Positions 8,057-15,969 of a stretch of DNA of 64,000 nt are shown piece by piece. The translations under genes were made by a program, and so were the position numbers. The notes under the pieces are model-generated. The model saw only the letters and a list, made by a program, of their open reading frames with translations. It was not told the DNA's origin and did no database searches. The stretch comes from Prevotella corporis DSM 18810 = JCM 8529 (GTDB lineage: Bacteria; Bacteroidota; Bacteroidia; Bacteroidales; Bacteroidaceae), in NCBI RefSeq assembly GCF_000430525.1, contig NZ_AUME01000010.1, positions 19,963 to 83,962 on the forward strand, in the 5' to 3' direction. Position 1 is the stretch's first letter, and every line of letters begins with the position of its first letter.

Positions 8057-8811
8057 CGTAATTTGTCAATAAGATTATCAAGGTTGGATAATTCCAGCAT
8101 ATTGGCGGCATCACTTAAGCCTTGGTCAGGATTGGGGTGCACTTCAAAAAAATAGCCTGTCGCCCCAAAAGCCTTAGCAGCTAATGCCATGGAGGGGACA
8201 AACTTTCTGTCGCCGACAGTCTTGCCATCTCCTGCACTCGGCCGTTGTACGCTATGCGTGCAATCCATAATCACCGTTGGTACTATTTCCCTCATGTCAG
8301 GAATGTTCCTAAAGTCAACAACCAAATTATTGTAACCGAAACTATTGCCACGCTCTGTCAGCCATACTTCTTTTGCTCCGCTTTCCATGCACTTCTCTAC
8401 AGGGTATCTCATGTCTTTCCCGCTGAGGAATTGCGCTTTCTTGATGTTTATAATCTTCCCCGTCTTTGCGGCCGCAACAAGCAAGTCGGTTTGTCTGCAA
8501 AGGAAAGCCGGAATCTGAATAATGTCCGCTACGTCGCCCACAGCTTCTGCCTGATGACTTTCATGTATGTCTGTTAAAATTCTAAGTCCAAATTCTTCCT
8601 TTATTCTTTTCAACATTGCCAGTCCATCTCTAAGACCTGGTCCTCGATAAGACGTTAAACTGGTACGGTTAGCTTTGTCGAAACTTGCCTTGAAAATGAT
8701 ATCCAAATCGTATTTCTTGTTCAAGCGCACAAGTTCTTCTGCAACAGTTTTAAGTAATTGCATGTTTTCAATGACACAAGGTCCTGCAATAAAAACATTT
8801 CTATTTTTCAT
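8053..8811 (-). CDS. kdsA: 3-deoxy-8-phosphooctulonate synthase
   Basis: Condenses phosphoenolpyruvate with arabinose 5-phosphate to Kdo 8-phosphate for lipid A core synthesis. Visible family blocks include FIAGPCVIEN, FKASFDKANRTS, RGPGLRDGLAML, LTERGNSFGYNNLVVDFR and DCTHSVQRP. The ATG at 8811 gives 252 residues and places the IAGPCVIE block near the N-terminus, as is common in Bacteroidota. A GTG at 8853 would add 14 residues that do not look like part of the fold, so I prefer the ATG. It is first in the kdsA-kdsD pair and probably uses the minus-strand -7 box at 9059-9052. Confidence 0.94.
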   Translation of the reverse strand: MKNRNVFIAGPCVIENMQLLKTVAEELVRLNKKYDLDIIFKASFDKANRTSLTSYRGPGLRDGLAMLKRIKEEFGLRILTDIHESHQAEAVGDVADIIQIPAFLCRQTDLLVAAAKTGKIINIKKAQFLSGKDMRYPVEKCMESGAKEVWLTERGNSFGYNNLVVDFRNIPDMREIVPTVIMDCTHSVQRPSAGDGKTVGDRKFVPSMALAAKAFGATGYFFEVHPNPDQGLSDAANMLELSNLDNLIDKLR

Positions 8812-9051
8812 ATCATAAGGAATGCAAGGAGAGGATTTGCCAGTTGTACCCACGTTGTTATAATTTTCACAAAGTCAGCAGAAGCGAAATGAAACTCTAA
8901 GCTGATGACATCTTAAAAATTATGATTCTGTTGAAACCCAAACAAGTTAAGTAGTAATCCTGACATGTTTCATATTGCGGATGATACCTTTGTTGTCTGT
9001 AGTTTTCTTTGAGAAAATGGCATCTCCATACCATATTTTATTTTAATATTG

Positions 9052-9059
9052 CAAAGATA
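9052..9059 (-). promoter_or_regulatory. Candidate -7 box for kdsA-kdsD
   Basis: TATCTTTG on the minus strand matches TAnnTTTG. It sits about 240 bases before the kdsA start and faces the opposite way to the -7 box at 9103-9110, making this a divergent promoter region. Confidence 0.5.
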
Positions 9060-9102
9060 CTAAAGTTTGGCGTTATAGATATAGCATTCCAGATTTTTTT
9101 AC

Positions 9103-9110
9103 TACTTTTG
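9103..9110 (+). promoter_or_regulatory. Candidate -7 box for the BadF-type kinase gene
   Basis: TACTTTTG matches TAnnTTTG exactly, 22 bases before the ATG at 9133. No strong -33 element is visible. Confidence 0.55.
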
Positions 9111-9132
9111 CATGAAATAATTATTCTTTCTT

Positions 9133-10020
9133 ATGATATTAGTAGCAGATAGTGGAAGCACAAAGACCGATTGGGTTTTAGCGCCAGATACTTGTTCTTC
9201 AAATAAATCCGACCACTCTTTCACAAAAGTGAAGACTCAAGGTATCAATCCGTTCCATCAATCCATGGATAGAATTGAAGCAATCATGCAAAACGAGTTG
9301 ATCACACATTTGAGCAATGAGATGGGAACAGATTCCCCTTTAAACGCGATATCCTCTGTCGCCTTCTATGGAGCAGGCTGCAATGAGGCTTCCATTCCGA
9401 TGATGACAGATATCATGCAAAAAATATTTCCAACTGCGACTATCGATGTTGCTAGCGACATGCTTGGTGCTGCCCGCGCACTTTTCGGCGATGAGCAAGG
9501 TGTTGCATGTATTTTGGGAACAGGCTCTAACAGCTGTTATTATGATGGAAGGAAAATGTTGCGAAATATACCGCCTCTTGGCTATATTCTTGGCGATGAA
9601 GGAGGAGGGGCATCCTTGGGGAAATTATTTCTTAATGGTATTTTCAAGGGAACAATTTCGAATGAGATACGTGACAGGTATTTGGAGAATGAAGGATTTG
9701 TCTATACAGACGTGATAGAAGCCGTTTATAGAAAACCCTTGCCCCATCGGTTTTTGGCATCTATTTCAAAATTTATTCTGAAAAATATTTCAGAACTGGA
9801 ACTTCAAGATTTGGTGAGACGGAACTTTGATCTATTTTTTAAGAATAATATCCGTCAGTATGATGATTTCGGGAATAAGAAAATTTCGGCAATAGGAAGT
9901 ATCGCACATTACTATAAGAATCTCTTTATTGAGATAGCAAAAGACAATGATTATGAAGTGATTGATGTTGTGCAGTCGCCATTGGAGGGACTGTTGTCAT
10001 ACCATCAACAGCACCGATGA
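9133..10020 (+). CDS. BadF/BadG/BcrA/BcrD ATPase family sugar kinase (N-acetylglucosamine kinase-like)
   Basis: A 295-residue cytoplasmic ASKHA-fold kinase. The phosphate-1 loop MILVADSGSTKTDWVL opens the protein, the second phosphate/adenosine motif appears as ACILGTGSNSCYYDG, and LGYILGDEGGGASLGK is the conserved GDEGSG-type loop of N-acetylglucosamine and muramic-type sugar kinases. Length fits the family. Phosphorylation of glucosamine-type sugars for cell-wall recycling is the likely role, but the substrate cannot be read from sequence. It stands alone between a divergent kdsA and the nuo operon. Confidence 0.85.
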   Translation: MILVADSGSTKTDWVLAPDTCSSNKSDHSFTKVKTQGINPFHQSMDRIEAIMQNELITHLSNEMGTDSPLNAISSVAFYGAGCNEASIPMMTDIMQKIFPTATIDVASDMLGAARALFGDEQGVACILGTGSNSCYYDGRKMLRNIPPLGYILGDEGGGASLGKLFLNGIFKGTISNEIRDRYLENEGFVYTDVIEAVYRKPLPHRFLASISKFILKNISELELQDLVRRNFDLFFKNNIRQYDDFGNKKISAIGSIAHYYKNLFIEIAKDNDYEVIDVVQSPLEGLLSYHQQHR

Positions 10021-10111
10021 GTTGGCATTTCTTCATGTCTATGGTTTGGCGCATACGAATAATATTTTTTGTCAAAAATCTTTATAGCTGCACAGTTATA
10101 CCTTATGTTTT

Positions 10112-10176
10112 GTAACGTAAAAGGTCATCTATTGCCCACCGATTAGTGACCTTTTGCCATGCAAAACGTAATCTTT
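10112..10176. repeat. Intergenic AAAAGGTCA inverted repeat, copy 1
   Basis: AAAAGGTCAT at 10119-10128 faces GTGACCTTTT at 10146-10155, giving a hairpin with a short loop. Further related segments flank it (TTTTG before it; GCAAAACG and AATCTTTT after it). The same core recurs at 21095-21158 and 38120-38181, always between genes. It could also act as a weak terminator for the kinase gene. Confidence 0.6.
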
Positions 10177-10469
10177 TAGAGACTGTTCTGTATATTTCTC
10201 AAAATCAGCAGTTTTCTGTAGGTGTGGAAACGGTTGCCTTGTAAATATTTTTCCTATTCTATTTCTCTTCATTGACCTTCTCAATGTTGATTTTGATGCT
10301 GTGCTCTATCATTAATCTTTTCAATTGTATGTGATGTAATAGGAATACAGCAGTTTGTGGGCTTTATATCTCCACGCAATTTTTAATTCGCCGAAAATAC
10401 GAAGTTTTATCAAATATTTCTGATTTGTAAAGTTGAGTTGACAAATAGCCATTCTTTTTTCGCTTCTTT

Positions 10470-10502
10470 TTTGCATTATTTTCAAAATGTTTTGTAACTT
10501 TG
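10470..10502 (+). promoter_or_regulatory. Promoter of the nuo operon
   Basis: TTTG at 10470-10473, 21 bases, then TAACTTTG at 10495-10502. Transcription would begin near 10509, about 60 bases before nuoA. Confidence 0.68.
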
Positions 10503-10567
10503 CACACGTTTTAAAACAACCTAATAAAATTACAAGCGAATTATTAAAATTATAGCTATATAAATTT

Positions 10568-10918
10568 ATGTATTTCACACTTTTTATCACCGTTTTTATT
10601 ACGGCTGCCTTTTTGGTTGTTGCTGCTTATGTAACGGCAAAACTGATAGGTCCCCGTTCTTACAATCCGGTAAAGGGTGAGCCTTACGAGTGTGGTATTC
10701 CTACTTATGGACCTTCATGGCTTCCATTGCACGTGGGATACTATCTCTTTGCCATTCTTTTCTTGATGTTCGATGTGGAGACAGTCTTCCTTTATCCTTG
10801 GGCAGTAGTTGTAAAGACATATGGTCCTTTGGCACTTGCCACCATCGGATTCTTCATGTTGGTATTGGTATTTGGCCTTGCTTACGCATGGCGGAAAGGA
10901 GCACTCGAATGGAAATAA
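10568..10918 (+). CDS. nuoA: NADH-quinone oxidoreductase subunit A
   Basis: Membrane subunit of complex I. The 116 residues contain three membrane helices (about 3-25, 60-80 and 88-108) and the conserved loop [10 protein letters not shown] between the first two, with [12 protein letters not shown] in the second helix, both diagnostic of NuoA. It is the first gene of a ten-gene operon. Its last 10 bases overlap the nuoB start at 10909, so translation is probably coupled. Confidence 0.96.
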   Translation: MYFTLFITVFITAAFLVVAAYVTAKLIGPRSYNPVKGEPYECGIPTYGPSWLPLHVGYYLFAILFLMFDVETVFLYPWAVVVKTYGPLALATIGFFMLVLVFGLAYAWRKGALEWK

Positions 10919-11793
10919 GAAAGCCGAAAATCAAGTCAATGCCTTATGACGAGTGGAAAGACAACGAAACGTTGGAAAAAATGGCCAACGATTTGAATGA
11001 TGGTGGCACGAATCTCGTTCTTGGAAATCTGGACCAGTTGATAAACTGGGGGCGAAGCAACTCGCTTTGGTCGCTGACCTTTGCAACATCATGTTGTGGT
11101 ATTGAATTTATGGCCGTTGGTTGTGCACGTTATGACTTCTCACGCTTTGGTTTCGAAGTTACGAGAAATTCTCCACGTCAGGCAGACTTAATTATGTGTG
11201 CAGGCACTATCACGAATAAGATGGCACCTGCGTTGAAGCGTTTGTATGACCAGATGGCAGAGCCCAAATATGTCATCGCAGTTGGCGGTTGTGCTATCTC
11301 TGGAGGCCCATTCAAGGATAGTTATCATGTCATGCGAGGTATCGACGAGATTATTCCTGTTGATGTTTATATCCCTGGATGTCCTCCGCGCCCTGAAGCA
11401 ATCATCTATGGTATGATGCAGCTGCAACGGAAAGTGAAGATAGAGAAATTCTTCGGTGGGGCAAATAAGAAACAGAACAAGGAAGAACGCTTGTTGGGAA
11501 AGAGTAACTCTGCCATCATCTTTGAGGAAAAATTAGGCATCAAGGCAGAGGAAATAAAAGTCCAACGCGAGGCTGAATTTGCCGAATCAAAACAACCTGC
11601 TGTCAAGCCAGCAAGGCCAGCTCGTCCTGCGGTGACTCCGAAGACTGAAGAGGTTATAAAGAAAGCTAATACGATTGTTGTAGATAAGCCTGTTACAAAG
11701 GAAGATGTTGAAAAGTTGGGGAAGGAACTGGATCAATTGAATAATGAGAATCCAACCAAGCCAATTGATACTAATCCAACAACAGCTAATTGA
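10909..11793 (+). CDS. nuoB: NADH-quinone oxidoreductase subunit B with long C-terminal tail
   Basis: Carries the terminal 4Fe-4S cluster N2 that hands electrons to quinone. From the ATG at 10909 the protein has 294 residues. The cluster ligands are visible: Cys62-Cys63 in TSCCGIEF, Cys128 in [11 protein letters not shown] and Cys158 in PGCPPRPEA. The NuoB fold ends near residue 180, but about 110 further residues follow, including a Pro/Ala/Lys segment ([19 protein letters not shown]) and a charged helical end. Usual NuoB proteins are about 160-220 residues. A frame open further upstream inside nuoA is not used because the natural ATG overlaps the nuoA stop. Confidence 0.95.
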   Translation: MEIRKPKIKSMPYDEWKDNETLEKMANDLNDGGTNLVLGNLDQLINWGRSNSLWSLTFATSCCGIEFMAVGCARYDFSRFGFEVTRNSPRQADLIMCAGTITNKMAPALKRLYDQMAEPKYVIAVGGCAISGGPFKDSYHVMRGIDEIIPVDVYIPGCPPRPEAIIYGMMQLQRKVKIEKFFGGANKKQNKEERLLGKSNSAIIFEEKLGIKAEEIKVQREAEFAESKQPAVKPARPARPAVTPKTEEVIKKANTIVVDKPVTKEDVEKLGKELDQLNNENPTKPIDTNPTTAN

Positions 11794-11807
11794 TAAGGTG
11801 CGAAAAA

Positions 11808-13382
11808 ATGAAACTAGAAAACAAAGAATTTGGTTTTGATAGTTTTGCCACAGAGATGGCAAGACTGAAAAGAGAACAGCATTTCGATTACCTTGTTACT
11901 GTAGTGGGAGAGGACTTCGGCGCAGAAGAGGGACTCGGCTGTATCTACATTCTCGAAAATACTCAAACACATGAACGTTGCTCTGTAAAACAACTTGCCA
12001 AGAAAGTTGATGAGGATTATGTTATTCCTTCAATTTATAGCATTTGGGCTGATGCCGACTTGTTGGAACGCGAGGTTTATGATTTTTTTGGTATCAAGTT
12101 CCTTGGTCATCCAGACATGCGTCGTCTCTTCTTGAGAAATGATTTTGTGGGTTATCCACTTCGCAAGGATTACGACATGGACCCCGCCAAGAATATGTTC
12201 ACAACAGAGGATGATATCGAGGTTGATACAACGACCGAATGGAATTTAAGTTCTGACGGTGATCTGAAAGCTACAAAACACAGATTGTTTACAGAGGACG
12301 AGTTTGTTGTCAATATAGGCCCCCAACACCCATCTACTCACGGTGTATTGCGCTTGCAAACTGTTCTTGATGGTGAGAAAGTTAAGAAAATTTACCCCCA
12401 TCTTGGCTATATCCATCGTGGTATAGAGAAAATGTGCGAGTCTTATACATATCCTCAAACTTTAGCCTTGACAGACCGAATGAACTATCTGTCAGCCATG
12501 ATGCACCGCCATGCCTTGGTTGGCGTGATAGAGGAGGCTATGGGAATCGAATTGTCGGAGCGCATTCTCTACATCCGTACTATTATGGATGAATTGCAGC
12601 GTATTGACAACCACTTGCTTTATACTTCTTGCTGTGCGCAGGACTTGGGTGCACTCACGGGTATGCTGTATGGCATGCGTGATCGCGAACATGTGCTGAA
12701 TGTTATGGAAGAGACGACAGGTGGGCGATTGATTCAGAATTATTATAGGATTGGCGGTTTGCAAGACGATATTGATCCTAACTTCGTGGCTAATACGAAG
12801 GCACTGTGCAAATATCTTCGTCCGATGATTCAAGAGTATCTTGATGTATTTGGCGATAATGTGATTACTCATCAGCGCTTTGAGAATATTGGTGTCATGA
12901 ATGCGGAAGATTGTATCAGCTATGGTGTAACAGGTCCTGCTGGACGTGCCGCTGGTTGGAGAAACGATGTCCGCAAGTATCACCCGTATGCAGTTTATGA
13001 TAAGGTTAACTTTGAGGAAGTTGTGATGGACAATGGTGATTCTATGGATCGCTATTACTGCCATATCAAGGAAATGTATCAGAGTCTTGATATCATCGAA
13101 CAACTCATTGATAATATACCTGAGGGTGATTTTTATATCAAGCAGAAACCAATTATTAAGGTTCCAGAAGGCCAGTGGTACTTTTCTGTTGAAGGAGCAA
13201 GTGGCGAATTCGGTGCATATCTTGACTCACGTGGCGACAAGAGTGCGTATCGATTGAAGTTCCGCCCAATGGGCTTGACGCTCGTCGGCGCAATGGATAA
13301 GATGTTACGCGGCCTGAAAGTGGCCGACCTGGTGACAGTCGGTGCCGCGCTGGACTTCGTTATTCCCGACATTGATCGTTAA
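11808..13382 (+). CDS. nuoCD: NADH-quinone oxidoreductase subunits C and D, fused
   Basis: A 524-residue fusion of the two hydrophilic subunits that shape the quinone-binding arm of complex I. The NuoC part (about 1-150) includes REVYDFFGIKFLGHPDMRRL and PLRKDYD. The NuoD part includes GPQHPSTHGVLRLQ, which lines the quinone pocket, then LGYIHRGIEKMCE and TDRMNYLSAMMHRH. Fused CD is usual in this phylum and in enterobacteria. The ATG at 11808 is used; a TTG six codons earlier overlaps the nuoB stop. It lies 14 bases after nuoB and 46 before nuoH. Confidence 0.95.
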   Translation: MKLENKEFGFDSFATEMARLKREQHFDYLVTVVGEDFGAEEGLGCIYILENTQTHERCSVKQLAKKVDEDYVIPSIYSIWADADLLEREVYDFFGIKFLGHPDMRRLFLRNDFVGYPLRKDYDMDPAKNMFTTEDDIEVDTTTEWNLSSDGDLKATKHRLFTEDEFVVNIGPQHPSTHGVLRLQTVLDGEKVKKIYPHLGYIHRGIEKMCESYTYPQTLALTDRMNYLSAMMHRHALVGVIEEAMGIELSERILYIRTIMDELQRIDNHLLYTSCCAQDLGALTGMLYGMRDREHVLNVMEETTGGRLIQNYYRIGGLQDDIDPNFVANTKALCKYLRPMIQEYLDVFGDNVITHQRFENIGVMNAEDCISYGVTGPAGRAAGWRNDVRKYHPYAVYDKVNFEEVVMDNGDSMDRYYCHIKEMYQSLDIIEQLIDNIPEGDFYIKQKPIIKVPEGQWYFSVEGASGEFGAYLDSRGDKSAYRLKFRPMGLTLVGAMDKMLRGLKVADLVTVGAALDFVIPDIDR

Positions 13383-13428
13383 GAGTGAACTATGATAATA
13401 GAAATGAATTAAGAAATAAATCATATAC

Positions 13429-14538
13429 ATGTTCGATTTTAGTATTATAACGAATTGGTTCGACCAGTTGCTGAGAATAAACTTAGGGCTTGGTGATTTT
13501 TGGGCCATTCTTATCGAGTGTGTGATAGTTGGCTTGGCCATTATCGTTGGCTATGCTGTTCTTGCTATCATACTCATTTTCATGGAACGTAAGGTTTGTG
13601 CCTATTTTCAGTGTCGAATTGGTCCAGTTCGTGTTGGATGGTGGGGTACCTTACAAGTGTTCGCCGACGTGCTTAAAATGTTGATAAAGGAAATTTTCGT
13701 AGTAGATAAGGCAGATAAATTACTCTATTACTTAGCTCCTTTCCTTGTTATAGCAGCCTCTATCGGAACATTCTCATTCCTCCCATGGAATAGGGGTGCA
13801 CAAGTGTTGGACTTTAATGTAGGTGTCTTCCTTGTTACGGCAATTAGTTCAATTGGTGTGCTTGGAATCTTTATTGCAGGTTGGGCAAGTAATAACAAGT
13901 ATTCTGTGCTCTCAGCTATGCGTGCTGCAGTTCAGATGATTTCATACGAGTTGTCTTTGGGCATCTGCCTGATTTCTGTGGTGATTCTTACGGGAACAAT
14001 GCAGATTTCAGAGATTGTTGAATACCAAACTGGTCCATGGAGATACCTTTTGTTCCAAGGACACATTCCAGCATTGTTGGCCTTCTTGGTATTCTTAGTA
14101 GCTGGTAATGCGGAGGCAAATCGTGGGCCGTTTGACTTGGCTGAAGCTGAGAGTGAATTGACTGCTGGTTATCATACAGAATATAGTGGTATGGGATTTG
14201 GTTTCTATTATTTGGCTGAATATCTTAACCTCTTTGTTATCTCTGCCCTTGCTGCAACTATGTTCTTAGGAGGTTGGGCACCAATTAATATTGGGGTGGA
14301 AAGTTTCGATAACATTATGAATCTGATTCCAGGTATAGTTTGGTTCCTCGGAAAATCTTTCTTTGTAGTATTCCTACTCATGTGGGTACGTTGGACTTTC
14401 CCAAGATTACGAGTTGACCAAATATTGAAGTTAGAATGGAAATACCTTATGCCATTAAGTCTTATCATTCTTGTGATGATGACAGTATGTGTGGCATTTG
14501 GATGGGTTAATCCGTTCAATTTCGAATCTATGTTTTAA
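13429..14538 (+). CDS. nuoH: NADH-quinone oxidoreductase subunit H
   Basis: Membrane subunit that forms the quinone entry site and joins the peripheral and membrane arms. The 369-residue protein has about eight membrane helices and the signature segments ERKVCAYFQCRIGPVRVGWW and FDLAEAESELTAGYHTEYSG, the acidic loop near the quinone channel. Length matches the family. It is between nuoCD and nuoI, the standard order. Confidence 0.95.
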   Translation: MFDFSIITNWFDQLLRINLGLGDFWAILIECVIVGLAIIVGYAVLAIILIFMERKVCAYFQCRIGPVRVGWWGTLQVFADVLKMLIKEIFVVDKADKLLYYLAPFLVIAASIGTFSFLPWNRGAQVLDFNVGVFLVTAISSIGVLGIFIAGWASNNKYSVLSAMRAAVQMISYELSLGICLISVVILTGTMQISEIVEYQTGPWRYLLFQGHIPALLAFLVFLVAGNAEANRGPFDLAEAESELTAGYHTEYSGMGFGFYYLAEYLNLFVISALAATMFLGGWAPINIGVESFDNIMNLIPGIVWFLGKSFFVVFLLMWVRWTFPRLRVDQILKLEWKYLMPLSLIILVMMTVCVAFGWVNPFNFESMF

Positions 14539-14566
14539 AATAGAATAATAAGAATTTATAATTCTA

Positions 14567-15100
14567 ATGGAAAATAAACAATCATATTTCGGAGAAATCG
14601 GAGCTGCTTTTAAAACTCTGACAACGGGATTGAAGACTACTATGAAGGAGTACTTCACTCCCAAGTCAACTGAGCAGTATCCGGAAAACCGTAAGACAAC
14701 GCTGCATGTGGCCAAACGCCATCGTGGTCGCCTCGTGTTTAAGCGTGACGAAAACGAGAATTATAAGTGTGTTGCTTGCTTGATGTGTGAGAAGGCTTGT
14801 CCAAACGGAACAATCAAGATCAACAGCGAGATGCGAACAGACCCAGAGACGGGAAAAAAGAAACGCCAATTGCTCGATTATCAATATGACTTGGGCGATT
14901 GTATGTTCTGTCAGCTTTGTGTGAACGCATGTAACTTCGACGCTATTAAGTTCACAAATGATTTCGAGAATGCCGTATTTGATCGCTCAAAGCTTGTTTT
15001 GCACCTTAATGAAGAAATTTATAAGGGTGGTTCATTACCAAATATCGTCGAAGGAGGTGCTGATTGGGAAGTCGGCACGTTTAACACTAAAACCAAATAA
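14567..15100 (+). CDS. nuoI: NADH-quinone oxidoreductase subunit I (2 x 4Fe-4S)
   Basis: Ferredoxin-like subunit that passes electrons toward NuoB. The 177 residues contain two 4Fe-4S motifs, CVACLMCEKACP and CMFCQLCVNACN, in the family spacing. Because this operon lacks nuoEFG, these clusters may be the first internal electron acceptors and could face an unknown donor; that last point is inference. The gene lies 28 bases after nuoH and 11 before nuoJ. Confidence 0.95.
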   Translation: MENKQSYFGEIGAAFKTLTTGLKTTMKEYFTPKSTEQYPENRKTTLHVAKRHRGRLVFKRDENENYKCVACLMCEKACPNGTIKINSEMRTDPETGKKKRQLLDYQYDLGDCMFCQLCVNACNFDAIKFTNDFENAVFDRSKLVLHLNEEIYKGGSLPNIVEGGADWEVGTFNTKTK

Positions 15101-15111
15101 GGAACAAAGAT

Positions 15112-15654
15112 ATGGGTAAATTAATTATATTTGCTATTTTGGCAGTGATAATTCTCGGCTCTGCTGTGTTCTGCGTGTCAACCAAGCGTATTATGCGAGC
15201 TGCAACAGCATTATTGTTTGTACTTTTTGGTGTGGCAGGACTTTATTTTCTGCTGGACTATACCTTCCTTGGGGCAGCACAGATTAGTATTTATGCCGGA
15301 GGTATAACGGTAATGTATATCTTTGCAATCCAGTTGGTAAGTAAAAATACTCTTCAAGGACTTTCTGAGAGCTGGCTTGGCAAGAGAAGTGTTGTTGCTG
15401 GGTTGATAGCCTTGGTTGGGGCCGCTACAGTAGTTGGCGTGTTCTTGAAGAATAATATATTAATGGAAGTTGCTTCAAAGGCTACAACTGCTGATACAGA
15501 AGTTTCAATGGAAGTTATCGGTAAAAATCTCATGAGTGCTGATAAATACGGATACGTACTACCATTTGAGTTTATTTCCGTTTTCTTATTGGCTTGTATT
15601 ATCGGAGGTTTGGTGATTTTGAATATTCGTAAAAAAGAGGAGGTAGAAAAATGA
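15112..15654 (+). CDS. nuoJ: NADH-quinone oxidoreductase subunit J
   Basis: Small membrane subunit of the proton-pumping arm. The 180 residues hold five predicted membrane helices; AAQISIYAGGITVMYIFAIQ is the conserved helix that undergoes a pi-bulge change in known complex I structures. Its stop overlaps the nuoK ATG by four bases, a sign of coupled translation. Order and length are standard. Confidence 0.93.
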   Translation: MGKLIIFAILAVIILGSAVFCVSTKRIMRAATALLFVLFGVAGLYFLLDYTFLGAAQISIYAGGITVMYIFAIQLVSKNTLQGLSESWLGKRSVVAGLIALVGAATVVGVFLKNNILMEVASKATTADTEVSMEVIGKNLMSADKYGYVLPFEFISVFLLACIIGGLVILNIRKKEEVEK

Positions 15655-15959
15655 TACCAGTAGAATATTTTTTCATCCTCAGTGGATTGTTGTTCTTTAT
15701 TGGAGTCTTTGGTTTTGTCACCCGTCGTAATCTTGTTGCGATGCTTATCTCCGTAGAGCTAATCTTAAATAGTGTTGACCTTAATTTTGCAGCATTCAAT
15801 CGTTTGCTCTATCCAGAAGGATATGAGGGAATGTTTTTCACCATTTTCTCTATTGGTGTAAGTGCTGCAGAGTCAGCAGTTGCTCTTGCTATAATAATCA
15901 ATGTTTACCGTCATCTTCATAGCGACCAGGTGAACAGTATTGAAAATATGAAATTATAA
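15651..15959 (+). CDS. nuoK: NADH-quinone oxidoreductase subunit K
   Basis: Small membrane subunit with three helices in 102 residues. The conserved glutamates of the proton path are visible in LISVELILNSVDLNFAAF and VSAAESAVALAIII. It overlaps nuoJ by four bases and is followed by nuoL after 10 bases. Confidence 0.95.
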   Translation: MIPVEYFFILSGLLFFIGVFGFVTRRNLVAMLISVELILNSVDLNFAAFNRLLYPEGYEGMFFTIFSIGVSAAESAVALAIIINVYRHLHSDQVNSIENMKL

Positions 15960-15969
15960 GAATAAGGTT

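Larger units (their letters stand above)
10021..10567. other. Intergenic region before nuoA
   Basis: A 547-base gap. It contains the inverted AAAAGGTCA repeat at 10112-10176 and the nuo promoter at 10470-10502. A minus-strand open frame of 89 codons at 10321-10590 overlaps the promoter and has no coding features, so I reject it. The remainder shows nothing recognisable. Confidence 0.6.

Noticed and set aside
10321..10590. Minus-strand open frame of 89 codons before nuoA
   Set aside because: It overlaps the nuo promoter and the nuoA start, and has no recognisable protein feature.
10690..10908. Extended N-terminus of nuoB inside nuoA
   Set aside because: The frame is open, but it is the shifted reading of nuoA; the ATG at 10909 gives the standard NuoB start.
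12492..13103. 203-codon open frame antisense to nuoCD
   Set aside because: nuoCD is certain on the plus strand; the antisense frame is a by-product of its codon use, as are similar long frames antisense to gyrA (22630-23364, 23560-24396).
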